DNA of 6,322 bases. Origin: Candidatus Gastranaerophilales bacterium (GTDB taxonomy: Bacteria; Cyanobacteriota; Vampirovibrionia; Gastranaerophilales; Gastranaerophilaceae). Below, one piece after another: positions 4,668-6,322 of this stretch. The stretch covers positions 1 to 6,322 of the forward strand of contig CALVEE010000143.1 of assembly GCA_944326495.1 (NCBI GenBank). The letters are read 5' to 3'. The first letter of the stretch is position 1. Every line of letters begins with the position of its first letter. Made by a program: the position numbers and the translations under genes. Below the pieces are notes generated by a model. That model did not search any database. It was not told where the DNA came from and saw only the letters and a list, made by a program, of their open reading frames with translations.

Positions 4668-4693
4668 TGATATTTATTTTTGTATTATATAAT
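4665..4693 (+). promoter_or_regulatory. atpD-atpC promoter
   Basis: TTGTGA (4665-4670) and a perfect TATAAT (4688-4693) with 17-base spacing. The predicted start is near 4700, leaving a 27-nt leader that contains the ribosome binding site. The -35 overlaps the last C-tract repeat. Confidence 0.6.
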
Positions 4694-4710
4694 TAAATCA
4701 AATAATTAAG

Positions 4711-4721
4711 AGGAGAGGTGA
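4711..4721 (+). promoter_or_regulatory. Strong ribosome binding site of atpD, decides the start
   Basis: AGGAGAGGTGA carries AGGTGA, complementary to the 16S 3' end, ending five bases before ATG 4727. A GTG at 4718 opens the same frame nine bases earlier, but it lies inside this site, so ATG 4727 is the likely start. It is the clearest Shine-Dalgarno site in the window. Confidence 0.85.
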
Positions 4722-4726
4722 AGTTA

Positions 4727-6133
4727 ATGGAAACATTGAACAAAAATGAAGGTTTGATTACACAAATTATCGGGCCTGTAATCGACGTTGAATTTCAACA
4801 GGGTGAATTACCTGAAATTTATACGGCATTAAATATTACCTGCGATGACGGGCATGTGGTTGTTGCAGAAGTTCAGCAAATGCTGGGTTCAAATAGAGTC
4901 AGAACCGTTGCTATGTCATCTACAGACGGCTTAAAAAGAGGGATGAAAGTTATTAATACCAACGAACCGATTAAAATCCCTGTAGGCAAGCCGATTTTAG
5001 GAAGAATTTTGAACGTAATCGGAGAGCCTGTTGATAAGATGGGGCCTATTGAAACAGAAAATTACCTTCCTATCCACAGAGAATCACCGCGGTTAGTTGA
5101 CCAGAATACAGATATCGAAATCTTAGAAACAGGTATTAAGGCAATCGACTTAATCCAGCCGTATCAAAAGGGCGGTAAGATTGGCTTATTCGGCGGTGCA
5201 GGCGTTGGTAAAACAGTTCTTATTATGGAATTAATCCACAATATCGCTTCCGAACATTCCGGCGTATCAGTATTCGGCGGTGTGGGCGAAAGAACACGTG
5301 AAGGAAACGACCTCTGGAATGAAATGAAAGAATCAGGCGTTATCGATAAAGTTGCACTGATTTACGGGCAGATGAACGAACCGCCGGGAGCAAGAATGAG
5401 AGTTGGGCTTTCTGCTCTTACTGCTGCTGAATATTTTAGAGATTTTTCTAAACAGGACGTATTATTGTTTATTGATAACATATTCAGATTTACTCAAGCA
5501 GGTTCTGAAGTATCAGCACTATTAGGCCGTATGCCTTCTGCAGTTGGTTATCAGCCGACTTTAGGTACTGAAATGGGTGAATTACAGGAAAGAATTACAT
5601 CTACTAAAGACGGTTCTATTACATCAGTTCAAGCAATTTACGTACCGGCAGACGACTTGACTGACCCTGCTCCTGCTACAACATTCTCACACTTGGATGC
5701 TTCTACTGTACTTTCAAGACAGATTGCGTCTCTGGGTATTTATCCGGCAGTTGATCCGCTGGCTTCAAGCTCAAGGGTACTTGACCCGAATATTATCGGT
5801 GAAGAACACTATGACGTTACAAGAAAAGTGCTTGAAATCCTGCAAAAATATAAAGAACTTCAAGATATTATTGCAATCTTAGGTATGGATGAATTATCTG
5901 ATGAAGATAAAGAAACCGTAAACAGAGCAAGAAAAATTCAAAGATTTTTATCACAGCCGTTCTTTGTAGCTGAACAATTCTCGGGTATCCCTGGAAAATA
6001 CGTTAAGCTTGAAGATACCATAAGAGGATTTAAGGAAATCATTGAAGGTAAACACGATGATTTGCCGGAACAAGCTTTCTATATGGTCGGTACGATTGAA
6101 GAAGCTGTAGAAAAAGCAAAAACGTTACAGTAG
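4727..6133 (+). CDS. atpD: F-type ATP synthase subunit beta
   Basis: Catalytic subunit of the F1 head; three copies alternate with alpha on the cytoplasmic side of the membrane and make ATP from ADP and phosphate as the gamma shaft turns. The 468-residue protein is complete and of normal length. Numbering from ATG 4727: the N-terminal barrel has ITQIIGPVIDVEF (11-23); the Walker A is GGAGVGKT (156-163) with K162; GERTREG (187-193) carries the catalytic Glu188 and Arg189; MNEPPGAR is at 216-223. Walker B is VLLFIDNIFRFTQAG (245-259) with D250. PADDLTDPAPATTF lies at 307-320, SLGIYPAVDPL (335-345) supplies the adenine-pocket Tyr, and the DELSDED lever is at 388-394. No key residue is missing. 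It is paired with atpC downstream and has its own promoter, without alpha and gamma genes in front, as in cyanobacteria. Confidence 0.99.
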   Translation: METLNKNEGLITQIIGPVIDVEFQQGELPEIYTALNITCDDGHVVVAEVQQMLGSNRVRTVAMSSTDGLKRGMKVINTNEPIKIPVGKPILGRILNVIGEPVDKMGPIETENYLPIHRESPRLVDQNTDIEILETGIKAIDLIQPYQKGGKIGLFGGAGVGKTVLIMELIHNIASEHSGVSVFGGVGERTREGNDLWNEMKESGVIDKVALIYGQMNEPPGARMRVGLSALTAAEYFRDFSKQDVLLFIDNIFRFTQAGSEVSALLGRMPSAVGYQPTLGTEMGELQERITSTKDGSITSVQAIYVPADDLTDPAPATTFSHLDASTVLSRQIASLGIYPAVDPLASSSRVLDPNIIGEEHYDVTRKVLEILQKYKELQDIIAILGMDELSDEDKETVNRARKIQRFLSQPFFVAEQFSGIPGKYVKLEDTIRGFKEIIEGKHDDLPEQAFYMVGTIEEAVEKAKTLQ

Positions 6134-6140
6134 GTTGAGA

Positions 6141-6232
6141 GGTTTGGAAGTTTAGGAGTTTAGGAGAAGTTAAAAAGATATATAGAATATTCTGAGCGTA
6201 AGCGAAAATAAATTCTTCTAAACTTCTAAACC
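6141..6232 (+). repeat. Long imperfect hairpin in the atpD-atpC gap
   Basis: Positions 6141-6158 (GGTTTGGAAGTTTAGGAG) pair with 6215-6232 over 18 consecutive base pairs, two of them G-U in RNA, with a 56-nt loop. The left arm continues into a tandem AGTTTAGG repeat (to 6165). The loop holds the palindrome AGAATATTCT (6184-6193). There is no T tract, so it is not an ordinary terminator; it may be a repeat element or an mRNA stability or differential-expression structure between the beta and epsilon genes. Confidence 0.65.
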
Positions 6233-6248
6233 CACTCATGAGGTTCAA

Positions 6249-6322
6249 ATGAAACTAAAAATTATAACACACGAAAGAATTGTATTTGAAGGCGAAGTTG
6301 ATGAGCTTGTAATTCATACAAA
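6249..6322 (+). CDS. atpC: F-type ATP synthase subunit epsilon (5' part)
   Basis: The first 24 codons of the gene are present, beginning MKLKIITHERIVFEGEVDEL and continuing VIHT; the rest lies outside the window. This matches the N-terminal beta-sandwich of epsilon, where a strand is followed by a hydrophobic-F/Y-x-G-E-V-D/E motif. Epsilon joins the gamma shaft in the F1 stalk, helps attach it to the c-ring and restrains ATP hydrolysis. GAGGT (6240-6244) lies four bases before the ATG as ribosome binding site. The beta-epsilon gene order, 115 bases apart, supports the call strongly despite the short piece. Confidence 0.92.
   Translation, partial: MKLKIITHERIVFEGEVDELVIHT

Noticed and set aside
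4718..4726. GTG start for atpD, giving three extra residues
   Set aside because: The GTG is part of the Shine-Dalgarno site and ATG 4727 is ideally spaced from it.
5697..5882. Frame inside atpD on the same strand
   Set aside because: It lies wholly within the highly conserved atpD coding sequence in another frame.
6039..6248. Minus-strand frame over the atpD end and the atpD-atpC gap
   Set aside because: It is antisense to atpD and to the long hairpin; its repetitive Leu/Gln content comes from the AGTTTAGG repeats.

Overview
The window is AT-rich bacterial DNA with short intergenic regions in its left part and a long non-coding stretch in the middle. The best guess for its source is a gut-type Vampirovibrionia/Melainabacteria lineage (Gastranaerophilales), a non-photosynthetic relative of cyanobacteria. 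Three things point there: atpD is followed directly by atpC with no atpA or atpG in front, which is the beta/epsilon arrangement typical of the cyanobacterial line; the low G+C; and several lineage-specific hypothetical proteins. The assignment is inference; no rRNA or other strong marker is present.

Layout. Positions 1-118 hold the 3' end of a plus-strand gene, probably a small winged-helix protein. It converges on two minus-strand genes: a two-helix membrane protein (150-494) and a 371-residue protein (530-1645). The terminator between the convergent genes works in both directions. The 371-residue protein carries a Thr-x5-Cys-x16-His arrangement with the same spacing as the catalytic triad of CheD deamidases. 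Next comes a plus-strand tRNA locus: an extended -10 promoter, a decayed 5' copy of a tRNA gene, and an intact tRNA-Lys(CTT) at 1860-1935 with encoded CCA. A second bidirectional terminator separates it from another minus-strand hypothetical gene (1952-2767).

Positions 2768-3363 contain no sizeable gene. They hold a cluster of foldback repeats, including two inverted copies of a REP-like unit whose arms keep the same structure with different bases, followed by two perfect TATAAT boxes, a possible 40-codon reading frame and the folC start. folC (3364-4512) encodes folylpolyglutamate/dihydrofolate synthase and may be read from a leaderless transcript. The folC-atpD gap has a possible 33-codon reading frame, a hairpin, and four C-tract repeats that run directly into the -35 box of a good atpD promoter. 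atpD (4727-6133) is complete. After a gap containing an 18-bp imperfect hairpin, atpC starts at 6249 and runs off the window.

The identified genes are housekeeping: folate polyglutamylation, ATP synthase F1 subunits and lysine decoding. No defence system, phage, CRISPR array or full transposon is visible. The most interesting points are the CheD-like protein, the structurally conserved inverted repeat pair, the collapsed tRNA copy and the C-tract repeats at the atpD promoter.
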